Shown: one piece after another, positions 50,938 through 61,200 of the stretch | Numbering within the stretch: position 1 is the first letter of the stretch | Layout: each line of letters begins with the position of its first letter | Origin: Paenibacillus sp. FSL R5-0345 | GTDB taxonomy: Bacteria; Bacillota; Bacilli; Paenibacillales; Paenibacillaceae | Assembly (NCBI RefSeq): GCF_000758585.1 | Contig: NZ_CP009281.1 | Location: 2,976,001-3,040,000, forward strand | DNA length: 64,000 bases | Reading direction: 5' to 3' | Translations under genes and position numbers: made by a program | Notes under the pieces: generated by a model | Told to the model about the DNA's origin: nothing | What the model saw: only the letters and a program-made list of their open reading frames with translations | The model's database searches: none

Positions 50938-50970
50938 GCACGTGCCAGGAGGTGAGCCGCAATCGAGCGG

Positions 50971-51567
50971 ATGTCCAAGAAAGAACGTCAGCAACAGCTG
51001 CTACATATAATCGCAGGCAATCCTTTTGTAACAGATCGGGAGCTGACTCGTCAGCTGAAAGTTAGCATTCAGACGATTCGGTTAGACCGGATGGAGCTGG
51101 GAATACCGGAACTGCGTGAACGAATGAAACAAATGGCAGAGCACTCCTATGATCAGGTGCGCTCTTTGCCTGCGGATGAAGTCATCGGAGACATTGTGGA
51201 TCTACAGCTGGACAAGAGTGGGATTTCGATATTTGAGATTCGCGAAGATCATGTTTTCTCTAGAAATGGGATCGCTCGAGGTCACTATGTGTTTGCTCAA
51301 GCGAACTCACTTGCGGTTGCCGTAATCAACGATGAAATCGCTCTGACCGCTTCAGCCGATATCCGTTTTGTACGCACAGTTCAGCTAGGTGAGAAGTGTA
51401 TTGCCAAAGCACAGGTGCGGTCACTCGCTGGTAGGGGTGGCAAAGCGGAGGTGGATGTATTCACTTATGTCGGAGAAGAATTAGTGTTTCAGGGCCATTT
51501 TATAGTGTATCGGTCCGCAAATGATGAACACAGTGAAGGGGGTAACCATAGTGCTGATCGCCATTGA
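50971..51567 (+). CDS. fapR: Fatty acid biosynthesis repressor FapR
   Basis: A 198-residue repressor of lipid synthesis. The N-terminal helix-turn-helix is VTDRELTRQLKVSIQTIRLD; the C-terminal hot-dog domain that binds malonyl-CoA has RNGIARGHYVFAQANSLAVA and ALTASADIRFVR. A FapR box sits over its own promoter. The only clear ribosome site, AGGAGGTGA, is about 15 nt before ATG 50971, longer than usual. Translation may be inefficient, or an upstream non-ATG start may be used. It overlaps plsX by 17 bases. Confidence 0.94.
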   Translation: MSKKERQQQLLHIIAGNPFVTDRELTRQLKVSIQTIRLDRMELGIPELRERMKQMAEHSYDQVRSLPADEVIGDIVDLQLDKSGISIFEIREDHVFSRNGIARGHYVFAQANSLAVAVINDEIALTASADIRFVRTVQLGEKCIAKAQVRSLAGRGGKAEVDVFTYVGEELVFQGHFIVYRSANDEHSEGGNHSADRH

Positions 51568-52540
51568 TGCCATGGGCGGGGACAACGCTCCTGAATGTAA
51601 TGTCGAGGGGGCGTTGTCCGCGGCCGCGGAATGGAAAGATACGCAGATTGTGCTCGTTGGTGACGAAGCCAGATTAGAGCCACTGCTGAGGGACAAACCG
51701 TCCAATCTGACAATACGTCATGCAGGAGATGTCATTGGTTCTGATGAAGAGCCAGTTAAGGCGGTTCGTCGTAAAAAAGATTCATCCATGGTTGTAGCTG
51801 GAAGAATGGTCCGCGAAGGTGAAGCAGATGCTATGATTTCGTCAGGCAACACGGGTGCGTTAATGACTACAGGACTCCTCGTAGTTGGCCGGATGCAGGG
51901 GATTGAACGTCCTGCTCTGGCGCCTATGATTCCGACGCTGGACGATGTTGGCGTATTGGCGCTTGATCTTGGTGCCAACATGGATGCGAAGCCTGAACAT
52001 CTGGTGCAATATGCACTGATGGGAACCATTTATCGAAACAAAGTGCATGGTATTGCTAAGCCGAGAGTCGGACTTCTGAATGTAGGAACAGAGCCTGGAA
52101 AGGGCAATGAACTGACAAAAGTAGCCTATCCACTGCTTGAGAACTTGCCAGGCATTCATTTTATCGGTAATGTTGAGGCACGTGACGTGCTTACAGGGAA
52201 CTGTGATGTGCTTGTCTGCGATGGATTTGCCGGTAACATTTTACTGAAGTCACTAGAGGGTACGGCGGGTGCATTGTTCTCTTTGCTGAAGGAGCAATTT
52301 AGTCGTTCTCTGAAAACTAAGCTTGGCGCGGCTATGCTGATGCCAGAGCTTAGAGCTCTAAAAGGTAAAATGGACTACAAAGAGCACGGTGGTGCACCTC
52401 TGCTCGGTCTTAGCGGATTGGTAGTGAAAGGGCACGGATCTTCAGATGGAAATGCGGTTAAAAATGCGGTAAGACAAGCGCGGATTGCTCTGCAAGCTGA
52501 GCTTGTGCCAAGTATATCCAAGGAAATTAGCGGGAAGTGA
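51551..52540 (+). CDS. plsX: Phosphate acyltransferase PlsX
   Basis: A 329-residue enzyme making acyl-phosphate from acyl-ACP, the entry to phosphatidic acid synthesis with PlsY. The N-terminus is IAIDAMGGDNAPE; AMISSGNTGALMTTGLL and VLVCDGFAGNILLKS are family marks. GTG 51551 follows AGGGGG and gives the expected start; the frame open from 51521 lies within fapR. The end overlaps the frame of fabH. Confidence 0.95.
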   Translation: MLIAIDAMGGDNAPECNVEGALSAAAEWKDTQIVLVGDEARLEPLLRDKPSNLTIRHAGDVIGSDEEPVKAVRRKKDSSMVVAGRMVREGEADAMISSGNTGALMTTGLLVVGRMQGIERPALAPMIPTLDDVGVLALDLGANMDAKPEHLVQYALMGTIYRNKVHGIAKPRVGLLNVGTEPGKGNELTKVAYPLLENLPGIHFIGNVEARDVLTGNCDVLVCDGFAGNILLKSLEGTAGALFSLLKEQFSRSLKTKLGAAMLMPELRALKGKMDYKEHGGAPLLGLSGLVVKGHGSSDGNAVKNAVRQARIALQAELVPSISKEISGK

Positions 52541-52548
52541 GTGACGAG

Positions 52549-53538
52549 ATGAGACAGTTGCGACCGGTTGGGATTATAGGAACTGGGAAATATGTACCTG
52601 AGAAAATATTGACAAATAGTGATCTGGAAAAAATAGTGGAGACTAACGATGAATGGATCGTCAGTCGGACAGGCATCCGTGAAAGACATATTGCTGCGCC
52701 TCATGAGGCAACTTCTGATCTAGCGTATGAAGCAGCCCTAAAGGCACTTGATTCCGCGGGAATGAAAGCCGAAGATTTGGATCTTATCATTATTGCAACA
52801 GTAACACCTGACAGTGCCTTTCCTTCTACAGCCTGCATTTTGCAGGATAAACTGGGTGCTAAAGGTGCTGCGGCGTTTGACTTGTCGGCTGCCTGCTCTG
52901 GTTTTGTATACAGCTTAGCGACAGCGGTTGGATTTATTCAGAACGGAATGTACAATAATGCACTTATTATAGGTGCGGATACTTTGTCCCGCATCACAGA
53001 TTATACGGATCGTAATACTTGTGTCTTGTTCGGTGATGGAGCAGGTGCAGTTATCATTGGTGAGGTTCCAGAAGGTCGTGGTTTCCAATCCTTTGATCTA
53101 GGTGCTGAAGGCTCTGGAGGGAACTTGCTTAAGTTAGAAGCCGGCGGTTCACGCTTGCCTGCATCTCAGCAAACCGTTGAAGATAAGAAACATTTCATTT
53201 ATATGAATGGCCGTGAAGTCTTTAAGTTTGCAGTTCGTGTGATGGGCTCAGCTACAGAACGTGTGCTTACTAAAGCTGGTCTGGGTAAAGAAGATATTGA
53301 TTTGTTCGTACCGCATCAAGCGAATATTCGTATCATTCAATCCGCTATGCAGCGTCTTGATTTGCCACCAGAGAAATGTGTGATCAATGTTGATAAGTAT
53401 GCCAATACTTCGGCTGCCTCTATTCCGTTAGCTCTTGTTGAAGCTGCGGAAGAAGGACGTATGAAAGAAGGCGACACCGTCCTGATGGTTGGTTTCGGCG
53501 GTGGCTTAACTTGGGGCGCATCTGTATTGATTTGGTAA
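52549..53538 (+). CDS. fabH: 3-oxoacyl-ACP synthase III
   Basis: A 329-residue condensing enzyme that starts fatty acid synthesis from acyl-CoA and malonyl-ACP. The catalytic Cys is in FDLSAACSGFVYSLA, the His in FVPHQANIRI and the Asn in YANTSAASIPLAL. ATG 52549 is eight bases after the plsX stop; a GTG at 52537 in frame is less likely. In B. subtilis fabHA is elsewhere, so its place between plsX and fabD is a different arrangement. Confidence 0.95.
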   Translation: MRQLRPVGIIGTGKYVPEKILTNSDLEKIVETNDEWIVSRTGIRERHIAAPHEATSDLAYEAALKALDSAGMKAEDLDLIIIATVTPDSAFPSTACILQDKLGAKGAAAFDLSAACSGFVYSLATAVGFIQNGMYNNALIIGADTLSRITDYTDRNTCVLFGDGAGAVIIGEVPEGRGFQSFDLGAEGSGGNLLKLEAGGSRLPASQQTVEDKKHFIYMNGREVFKFAVRVMGSATERVLTKAGLGKEDIDLFVPHQANIRIIQSAMQRLDLPPEKCVINVDKYANTSAASIPLALVEAAEEGRMKEGDTVLMVGFGGGLTWGASVLIW

Positions 53539-53575
53539 TAAGCTAAGACCGTTATACGGGAAGGAGTTCATACTT

Positions 53576-54499
53576 ATGGGTAAAATTGCATTTGTCTTTC
53601 CCGGTCAGGGAGCGCAAGCAGTTGGAATGGGTAAGGATGTTTATGATGCTCTTCCAAACAGCCGAGCAGTGTTCGAGAAAGGGGATGAAGTTCTCGGATT
53701 TCCGCTGAGCAAGCTGATTTTTGAAGGACCGGACAGTGAGCTGAAACAGACTGTGAACACGCAGCCAGCGCTTCTTACAGCTAGCGTTGCTTATCTTGAA
53801 GCTCTACGTGAACAAGATTTGAAGCCTGATTATGTTGCCGGTCATAGCCTTGGTGAATACAGCGCGCTAGTAGCAGCGGGTGTATTGTCATATGAAGATG
53901 CTGTAACACTTGTACGCTTAAGAGGCCGTTTCATGGAAGAAGCTGTTCCAGGGGGCCAAGGTGCAATGGCGGCAGTGCTTGGTGCGGAACGTGAAGCACT
54001 GGCTGTATTATGCCAAAATGTATCTGATGAAAGTGGTGTTGTAGAGCTGGCTAACGTCAACTGTCCGGGTCAGATCGTTGTTTCCGGATCTCAGGAAGGC
54101 GTTAATGGTGTTGTGCAGCGTGTTAAAGAAGCAGGTGGTAAGCGTGCGATTCCGCTAGAAGTAAGTGGACCTTTTCACTCTTCTATGATGAGAGCTGCTG
54201 CGGATCGTTTGGCAGAAGAGTTGAAGAAAGTAACCTTCAATACTCCAAATGTGCCTGTCATCGTTAATGTCACTGCGTCACCGGTAACAGATCCCGAAGA
54301 AATTCGCGAACTGCTTGTTCGTCAGGTGTATTCTCCTGTGCTTTGGCAGGACAGTATTGAATGGTTGATTGCAGATGGTGTAGATACTTTTGTTGAGATT
54401 GGTTCTGGCAGTGTTCTGGCTGGTCTAATCCGCAAAATAGACAAAACAGTCAAAGTAATCAACATTAATACACTTGAAAGTGTCCAAACTGTTTTGTAA
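53576..54499 (+). CDS. fabD: Malonyl-CoA-ACP transacylase
   Basis: A 307-residue enzyme loading malonyl groups on ACP. The nucleophile is in GHSLGEYSALVAAG, FPGQGAQAVGMG is the N-terminal motif and the His is in VSGPFHSSMM. GGAAGGAG precedes the ATG. It is 37 bp after fabH in the same operon. Confidence 0.96.
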   Translation: MGKIAFVFPGQGAQAVGMGKDVYDALPNSRAVFEKGDEVLGFPLSKLIFEGPDSELKQTVNTQPALLTASVAYLEALREQDLKPDYVAGHSLGEYSALVAAGVLSYEDAVTLVRLRGRFMEEAVPGGQGAMAAVLGAEREALAVLCQNVSDESGVVELANVNCPGQIVVSGSQEGVNGVVQRVKEAGGKRAIPLEVSGPFHSSMMRAAADRLAEELKKVTFNTPNVPVIVNVTASPVTDPEEIRELLVRQVYSPVLWQDSIEWLIADGVDTFVEIGSGSVLAGLIRKIDKTVKVININTLESVQTVL

Positions 54500-54551
54500 G
54501 AAATGGTTTAACATTTAGCCAACAGCATCATGATTGAAAGGGGATTAAACT

Positions 54552-55301
54552 ATGTTCTCAGCATTGCGGGGCCAGACAGCCCTTGTAACTGGCGGCTCAC
54601 GTGGCATTGGTCGCAGCATCGCACTTGCTCTTGCAGAACACGGCGTAAAGGTTGCCGTGAACTATGCAGGGAGTGAAGCTGCGGCACACGAGACTGTGGC
54701 TCGTATTGCCGAGCTTGGCTCGGAGGGGATTGCGCTCCGTGGAGATGTCGGCAATAGTGAACAGGCCGAGAGCCTTGTGAAAGAGGTTCTTAATACCTGG
54801 GGACGTATTGACATTGTTGTCAATAATGCCGGCATTACTAGGGATAACTTGATTATGCGCATGAAAGAGGAAGAGTTCGATCAAGTGATTGAGACGAATC
54901 TGAAAGGTGTGTTTAACTGTCTTAAGGCAGCTACACGTCCGATGATGAAACAGCGCTACGGTCGAATCATTAATATTTCCTCGGTTGTGGGTGTAACAGG
55001 TAACCCTGGTCAGGCTAATTACTCTGCAGCAAAGGCCGGTGTCATCGGTCTAACCAAAGCTGCCGCTCGTGAGCTCTCTTCACGGGGCATCACTGTTAAC
55101 TGTATCGCTCCTGGGTTTATTGATACAGATATGACGCGTGAGCTCTCTGATGAGGTTCGCAGTGAGCTAGAGAAGGGCATTCCACTAGCTCGCCTTGGGC
55201 GTCCGGAAGAGATAGCTATGGCAGTTGTTTTCCTGGCTTCTGAAGGCGCCGCTTATATGACCGGCCAGACACTACACGTGGATGGCGGGATGTATATGTA
55301 A
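54552..55301 (+). CDS. fabG: 3-oxoacyl-ACP reductase
   Basis: A 249-residue short-chain dehydrogenase reducing 3-ketoacyl-ACP with NADPH. It has the TGGSRGIG cofactor loop, NNAG, the catalytic Ser in INISSVVG and YSAAKAG. GAAAGGGG precedes the ATG. A structured repeat element follows the stop by 10 bp. Confidence 0.96.
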   Translation: MFSALRGQTALVTGGSRGIGRSIALALAEHGVKVAVNYAGSEAAAHETVARIAELGSEGIALRGDVGNSEQAESLVKEVLNTWGRIDIVVNNAGITRDNLIMRMKEEEFDQVIETNLKGVFNCLKAATRPMMKQRYGRIINISSVVGVTGNPGQANYSAAKAGVIGLTKAAARELSSRGITVNCIAPGFIDTDMTRELSDEVRSELEKGIPLARLGRPEEIAMAVVFLASEGAAYMTGQTLHVDGGMYM

Positions 55302-55310
55302 CTCTCCGTC

Positions 55311-55413
55311 AAAAATATAAGAAAGTATAAGTTTCACACTATACTTTATCCTTATATATCTCGCATAAACACTTACAGTTCTTATTAGGACACCGATGAA
55401 TGTTTATGCTTGG
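55311..55413 (+). repeat. Interspersed structured element, copy 4
   Basis: About 103 bp between fabG and acpP. Its second stem is AAACA with TGTTT, a pair-preserving change from the AAACGC/GCGTTT of copy 2. It ends GTTTATGCTTG as in copy 3. Confidence 0.87.
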
Positions 55414-55526
55414 GAGAAATTACACTGTTTTAAAGATGAAATGTGAGGGATCAGGAAAGCGTTTTTTGCGGTCTATGGTATTTTGACCTCATATCTCGTA
55501 TAATACCAAAAGAGGAGGTGAACCGG

Positions 55527-55760
55527 ATGTCCGATGTATTAGAGCGTGTAAAACGCATTGTCATCGACCGCTTAGGTGCCGATGAAGCTGAGGTAACATT
55601 AGAAGCGTCTTTCAAAGATGATTTAGGTGCTGATTCTCTTGATGTAGTAGAATTGGTTATGGAATTGGAAGATGAATTCGACATGGAAATCTCTGATGAA
55701 GATGCAGAGACCATTACGACCGTGGGTGAAGTTGTGAAGTACATACAATCTCATACCTAG
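55527..55760 (+). CDS. acpP: Acyl carrier protein
   Basis: A 77-residue acidic carrier protein; the phosphopantetheine serine is in [25 protein letters not shown] is seven nt before ATG 55527; the open frame starts 28 codons upstream in noncoding sequence. TATAAT at 55499-55504 suggests its own promoter, so acpP can be expressed apart from the upstream genes. Confidence 0.97.
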   Translation: MSDVLERVKRIVIDRLGADEAEVTLEASFKDDLGADSLDVVELVMELEDEFDMEISDEDAETITTVGEVVKYIQSHT

Positions 55761-55775
55761 AGTCATATGATTGAG

Positions 55776-55805
55776 AGTCCCGTTCCTACTTGGGCGGGAC
55801 TTCTC
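55776..55805 (+). terminator. Hairpin after acpP
   Basis: AGTCCCG (55776-55782) pairs with CGGGACT (55795-55801), then TCTCCTC. Weak T-run, so partial termination is likely. Confidence 0.7.
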
Positions 55806-55981
55806 CTCATTTATACAGCATTAAAATGTATTAAGGGTTGCCATGTGCAGCTTTATAGGGATTATAACAGAGCCGCAGAAGCGTTAATGAATGCGGTGAC
55901 CGCTGTTCATATAGTAGTAATAATTCGCAGTATATAAGTTCTGAATATAATGTATACAGCCTATAGATGGGGTGATTGTGT

Positions 55982-57220
55982 TTGAGTCATAGAGTGGTTG
56001 TAACCGGGATGGGCGTAATTACGTCACTGGGGAAAGACTTGGAGACGTTCTGGGATAATCTGATGAGCGGTAAATCAGGTGTATCGATGGTTGAAGCCTT
56101 TGATGTCAGTGAATATACTACGCAAATTGCTTCGTCAGTTAAAGACTTTGATCCTGAGGCGCTTTTTGGCCGCAAGGAAGCCCGCAAAATGGACCGTTTT
56201 GTACAATTTGCAGTGGCTGCCGGTGAAGATGCGTTGAGAGATAGCGGACTTAAGATCGGTGAAGATATCGATGCTGAACGGATCGGTGTATCTGTAGGTT
56301 CGGGTATCGGAGGTCTTGGTACTTGGGAAGACAATCATAATCTGTTGCTTGAAAAAGGGCCGAAACGGGTAAGCCCGTTCTTTATCCCGATGATGATCGC
56401 TAACATGGGTTCTGGACAGCTGTCCATCAACCTCGGTGCAAAGGGACCAAATACGACTACAGTGACAGCCTGTGCTACAGGAAGTCATTCCATTGGGGAA
56501 TCATTCCGTCTGATTCAACGTGGAGACGCAGATGCTATGATCTGCGGTGGTTCGGAAGCGACCATTCGTCCAACAGGAATGGCAGGTTTCTGTGCAATGA
56601 GAGCGATGTCCACTCGTAATGACGAGCCTGAGAAGGCTAGCCGGCCATTTGATGTAGATCGCGATGGCTTTGTTATGGGCGAGGGCGCTGGAATCTTGAT
56701 TCTGGAATCCCTTGAACATGCTGAGAAGCGTGGAGCGAAGATTTATGCTGAGGTTATCGGCTATGGTCTGAGCGCTGATGCTCACCATATGACTGAACCA
56801 GATCCAGACGGTGCAGCTCGCTGCATGAAGATGGCAATCCGAGATGCTGGTATCTCTCCTGAAGATATTGATTACATCAATGCACATGGTACTTCAACGC
56901 CTGTAGGAGATAGATCAGAAACGGCTGCTGTTAAAAAAGCATTGGGTGAACATGCCTATAAAGTAGCTATTAGTTCAACGAAATCCATGACGGGTCATCT
57001 TTTAGGTGCAGCCGGTGGTGTGGAAGCTATTATCTGTGGTCTTTCTTTGCAAAAAGGAATGATTGCGCCAACCATTAATTTGGACAATCCAGACCCAGAA
57101 TGTGATCTGGATTATGTGCCGAATGTGCCACGTAAAGCAGATCTGGATATCGTAATGTCGAATTCCTTTGGATTTGGTGGACATAACGCAACAGTTATTC
57201 TAAAAAAATATAATCAGTAA
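55982..57220 (+). CDS. fabF: 3-oxoacyl-ACP synthase II
   Basis: A 412-residue elongation enzyme. The catalytic Cys is in TVTACATGSHSIGESF, and the two His are in NAHGTSTPVGD and KSMTGHLLGAAG. TTG 55982, giving SHRVVVTGMG, follows GGGGTGAT; the TTG at 55976 touches the ribosome site. It is 12 bp upstream of rnc and probably cotranscribed. In B. subtilis fabF lies elsewhere. Confidence 0.95.
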   Translation: MSHRVVVTGMGVITSLGKDLETFWDNLMSGKSGVSMVEAFDVSEYTTQIASSVKDFDPEALFGRKEARKMDRFVQFAVAAGEDALRDSGLKIGEDIDAERIGVSVGSGIGGLGTWEDNHNLLLEKGPKRVSPFFIPMMIANMGSGQLSINLGAKGPNTTTVTACATGSHSIGESFRLIQRGDADAMICGGSEATIRPTGMAGFCAMRAMSTRNDEPEKASRPFDVDRDGFVMGEGAGILILESLEHAEKRGAKIYAEVIGYGLSADAHHMTEPDPDGAARCMKMAIRDAGISPEDIDYINAHGTSTPVGDRSETAAVKKALGEHAYKVAISSTKSMTGHLLGAAGGVEAIICGLSLQKGMIAPTINLDNPDPECDLDYVPNVPRKADLDIVMSNSFGFGGHNATVILKKYNQ

Positions 57221-57232
57221 GGGGACAGCGCG

Positions 57233-57937
57233 GTGAAAGGAGAACTGAAGCAGTTACAACAGCAACTTCAAATCCAATTTCACGATTCTGTGCTTCTGAA
57301 GCAGGCCTTTACCCATGCATCCTATGTGAATGAACACCGTTTCAATCAGCATCAGGACAATGAGCGTCTCGAATTTCTAGGGGATGCTGTACTGGAGCTG
57401 ACGGTTTCTGAATATTTGTACAATCTGTTGCCAGATCGACCTGAAGGGGAACTGACTAAGCTGCGTGCCGCTATTGTATGCGAGCCTTCGCTGGTTAAGT
57501 TCGCTGAGAGTTTAGGTTTTGGCCGATATGTACTATTGGGAAAAGGGGAAGAACTTACGGGCGGACGTACTCGCCCGGCCCTGCTGGCTGATGTGTTCGA
57601 ATCCTTCGTGGGAGCGCTTTATCTTGACCAAGGACTGGAAACCGTAAGGTCTTTTCTTGATAATCACGTATTTCCACTTGTGGAGACGGATGGGAAACTG
57701 CAAATGCAGATGACCGATTACAAGACGGAACTGCAAGAGCTAATTCAGCAGCACAATATGGGTACGTTGGAATATCGGATCATTGAAGAACGGGGACCTG
57801 CGCATGAGCGTGAATTCGTCTCTGAAGTGTTAATGACTAACCGTTCACTTGGTAAAGGGAGCGGCCGCTCCAAGAAGGAAGCAGAACAGCAGGCTGCAGC
57901 AGCTGCACTGTTGCATCTGAAAGAAGATGGTGCTTGA
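57233..57937 (+). CDS. rnc: Ribonuclease III
   Basis: A 234-residue double-strand RNase. The catalytic signature is [20 protein letters not shown] and the second acidic cluster is [16 protein letters not shown]; a dsRNA-binding domain covers the last about 70 residues ([20 protein letters not shown] to [16 protein letters not shown]). GTG 57233 follows AGGGGA. Confidence 0.96.
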   Translation: MKGELKQLQQQLQIQFHDSVLLKQAFTHASYVNEHRFNQHQDNERLEFLGDAVLELTVSEYLYNLLPDRPEGELTKLRAAIVCEPSLVKFAESLGFGRYVLLGKGEELTGGRTRPALLADVFESFVGALYLDQGLETVRSFLDNHVFPLVETDGKLQMQMTDYKTELQELIQQHNMGTLEYRIIEERGPAHEREFVSEVLMTNRSLGKGSGRSKKEAEQQAAAAALLHLKEDGA

Positions 57938-57965
57938 ATTTTGCATCATGTGGACAAGCGGAGGA

Positions 57966-58035
57966 GAGCAGCAAAGGTCTGAATACCGGCGTTTAGGCGG
58001 AGCTCAGACCGTTGCTGCTCTTTTTCGAAAGAATA
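57966..58035 (+). terminator. Terminator after rnc
   Basis: GAGCAGCAA plus GGTCTGA (57966-57982) pair with TCAGACC plus TTGCTGCTC (58014-58030), with one mismatch, followed by TTTTT. Confidence 0.88.
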
Positions 58036-58049
58036 GTCCAAGCTTCATT

Positions 58050-58110
58050 TTAGATATAAGATGGAATAATTTTCACACTATACTTATGTCTTGTATTTCT
58101 CGTTTTATTC
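58050..58110 (+). repeat. Interspersed structured element, partial copy 5
   Basis: About 60 bp with the first-stem sequence (AGATATAAGATGGAATA, TTTCACACTATACTT and CTTGTATTTCTCG) but without the second stem. It lies between rnc and smc. Confidence 0.7.
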
Positions 58111-58112
58111 GG

Positions 58113-58179
58113 AGCTCCCACAAAGTACATGCGTACGCATCGAAGCAAAGCACCACTTTGCGGGGATGTTTTGGGAGCT
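58113..58179 (+). other. Long stem-loop before the smc promoter
   Basis: AGCTCCCA (58113-58120) pairs with TGGGAGCT (58172-58179), enclosing GCGTACGC and CAAAG/CTTTG inner hairpins. It ends 25 bp before the smc -10 element. Confidence 0.55.
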
Positions 58180-58200
58180 ATTTTAGGCTAATAAACGCTA

Positions 58201-58209
58201 TGGTATAAT
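58201..58209 (+). promoter_or_regulatory. Extended -10 promoter of smc
   Basis: TGGTATAAT is an extended -10 (TGnTATAAT). The -35 region is weak (TTTTAG about 17 bp upstream). Confidence 0.6.
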
Positions 58210-58231
58210 GGGTCAGAGGTGATAGGCAAGT

Positions 58232-61200
58232 ATGTTTTTGAAACGGATAGAATTAGCTGGTTTTAAATCATTTGCCGACAAAACAGAAATGGAATTTGTG
58301 CGCGGTATAACGGCCGTAGTGGGTCCGAACGGAAGCGGCAAGAGCAACATTTCTGACGGCATACGCTGGGTACTCGGCGAACAGAGTGCTAAATCACTGC
58401 GTGGCGGCAAGATGGAAGATATTATTTTTGCCGGTAGTGACGCGCGTAAAGCTGTGAATTATGGTGAAGTATCACTAACGCTCGATAATGAGGATCACAC
58501 GCTGCCATTGGATTTCAGCGAAGTTACAGTGACTCGGCGTGTTCACCGTAGCGGTGAGAGTGAATATTTAATTAATAAGCAATCCTGTAGACTGAAGGAT
58601 ATCACAGAGCTGTTCATGGATACCGGTATCGGGCGTGAGGCTTATTCGATTATCGGACAGGGTCGGATTGAGGAGATTCTGAGTACTCGTTCCGAGGATC
58701 GGCGAGGCATCTTTGAAGAGGCATCAGGTATTGTAAAATATAAATCGCGCAAAAAAGATGCAAGCCGTAAGCTTGACGACACGGAGCAAAACTTGCTCCG
58801 GATTCACGATTTGATTAGTGAGCTTGAGGATCAGATTGGTCCCCTTAAGGATCAATCGGAGAAGGCCATTCGCTTTAAAGAGCTTCGGGAACAACTGAAG
58901 CATCAGGAAATTTCAGTCTATGTTCATCAGATTGAAGGAATTCATACAGCTTGGCAGGAAGGTAACGCTAAGCTAGAAACGTTAAAGGATGAGCAACTGG
59001 AGCTATCTACAGTTGTCTCCGCTCATGATGCTAAGCTGGAAAGCGGACGTGCTGAACTACGTGCGTTAGAAGAACAGATCGAGAAGCAGCAAGAGCAATT
59101 ACTCCGTTATAGTGAAGCTTATGAGAAAAGCGAAGGTTATGGGGAAGTACTGAAAGAGCGCAAACGTAATCTAGAGAGTAACCGTGAACAGTTAATGCTC
59201 ACATTAGGATCTGTAGGTGAGCGATCTGCGGATCGTCAACGTGAGCTTGGGGATTTAGAAGCTAAGCTCGAAGCATCCCGGCTTAAGCTTGTTGAGCTTC
59301 GGAAACAGATCGAAGATGAAGAGGCAAGACTCGAAGGTGTCGCTGACGGGATTAGTCAGAGCCAGGAGGAGAAGCTGAAAAGTGCTCTCCTAGAGTTAAT
59401 GAACCTTATGGCGAATGCACGTAACGAAATTCGTTACGCGGATCAACAAAAGGAGAACCTGGAGCGTCGTATGAGCCGCAGTGAAGAAGAAAGCGGCAAA
59501 TGGACAGCACGGCATGAAGAGTTGTCTGCTAGCCAAAAAGGGCTAAAAGACAAGATAGCCCAGCTTGGCAAAGAATTAAGCAATCTTCGTGGTGCTTATA
59601 TTACGGAAAGTGAACAACTTAGTAAACGTCAGAAGCTGATTGAAGAGACGCAGTCAGGCCTGCGGAAGTGGGAACAGAAGCGGGAAGCGCAAGTCTCCCG
59701 TCATGAGACCATGAAAGAAATGCAAGATGATTTTGACGGCTTTATGCTTGGAGTTAAAGAAGTACTTAAAGGGGCTCGTAAAGGACAGCTAAATGGGGTG
59801 CATGGTGCAGTTGCTGAACTCATTTCCGTCCCAGAGAAGCTGGAAATGGCTGTCGAGACTGCATTGGGTGCATCGCTTCAACATGTGGTCATGGATAATG
59901 AGAGCGTATCGCGTCAAGCGATATCTTTTCTGAAGCAACGTCAACTGGGACGAGCTACTTTCCTTCCTCTCGATGTTATTCGACCACGTCAAATTTCCGG
60001 CAGTGACCGTGGAATGGTGGAAGACGCTGAAGGTTTTGTTGGAATTGGTTCCGAACTTGTTGGATACGATGATAAGTATGCTAGTATTGTTGGCAGTTTG
60101 CTAGGTAATGTAGTTATTGCTGAGAGCCTGGAGCAGGCAAACCGCATCGCCGCTAGATGCCAATATCGTTATCGCGTGGTTACGCTGGAGGGCGATGTAG
60201 TAAATGCCGGAGGCTCCATGACCGGTGGTAGCCAGCATAAGAAGAACAATAGCTTGCTTAGTCGTAAACGCCAGCTGGATCAGCTGAGCAGTGAGATCGA
60301 AGAGAGCGAACGTCAGATTGTTAAACTGAAACAAGGCATTGCCAGACTTCGTGAAGAGCAAGAGAACGCTAGTGTGAAGCTAGAGGACCTGCGCCGTGAT
60401 GGTGATGAGAAAAGACTAGAGGAGCAACGTGTTTCCGGCGATTTGAAGCAGCTTGAACAGGAGCTTCGACATGTGATGGAACAAGTGGAGAGCACAGGTG
60501 CGGAACGTAGTGGCTTTGAAAGTGAGGTCCGCACGCTTGAAGAGACTCGGAAGCAAGCCTCTGCTGAGCTTGAACGTCTTGAGAAAGAAGAAAAGGAAGC
60601 TCATGAGGGTATCCGTAATGCCGAATCGGCACGTAAAGCGAATGAATCAGCTAAGGAAGAGTTGCAAGGTAAGCTGACCAGTATGAAGGTTTCAGAAGGG
60701 AAGCTCGATCAGGAGATCTTCTCCTTGGAGGAACAATTACGCCGTCTCAGACAAGATGTGGGTTCACAGGATAAAGAGCTGCGCCAGAATCGAAATCTGT
60801 TACATACGATCGAGCAGGATTTGGCTAGTAATGCTTTAGAAACCGTGAAACAGAAAGAAGATTTGAATAGTTATCGTCTGAAGAAGGAAGAGACAGCCGG
60901 TACTTTGGATTTAGCCCGGGCGGAACGCTCAGCGTTGACCCGTAAGCTGGAACTAGAGGAGGGTAAGACGAAGGATCAACGTCAGGCACTTAAAGTCGTG
61001 GAGGACAAGCTGCGTTCTACCGAAGTTTCTGTGGGTCGCCTCGATGTTGAACTTGATAATATTCTTCGTAAGCTGAGTGATGACTACGAATTAAGCTATG
61101 AACTAGCGAAACAGCGTTATCCTGTGCCCGAAGATGTGCCAGCCGCACAAGCGGATGTACAGCGTCTGAAACGCAGTATTTCTGCACTGGGAGAAGTCAA

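Noticed and set aside
57927-58208. 93-codon frame after rnc
   Set aside because: It runs through the rnc terminator and the partial repeat element; no domain.
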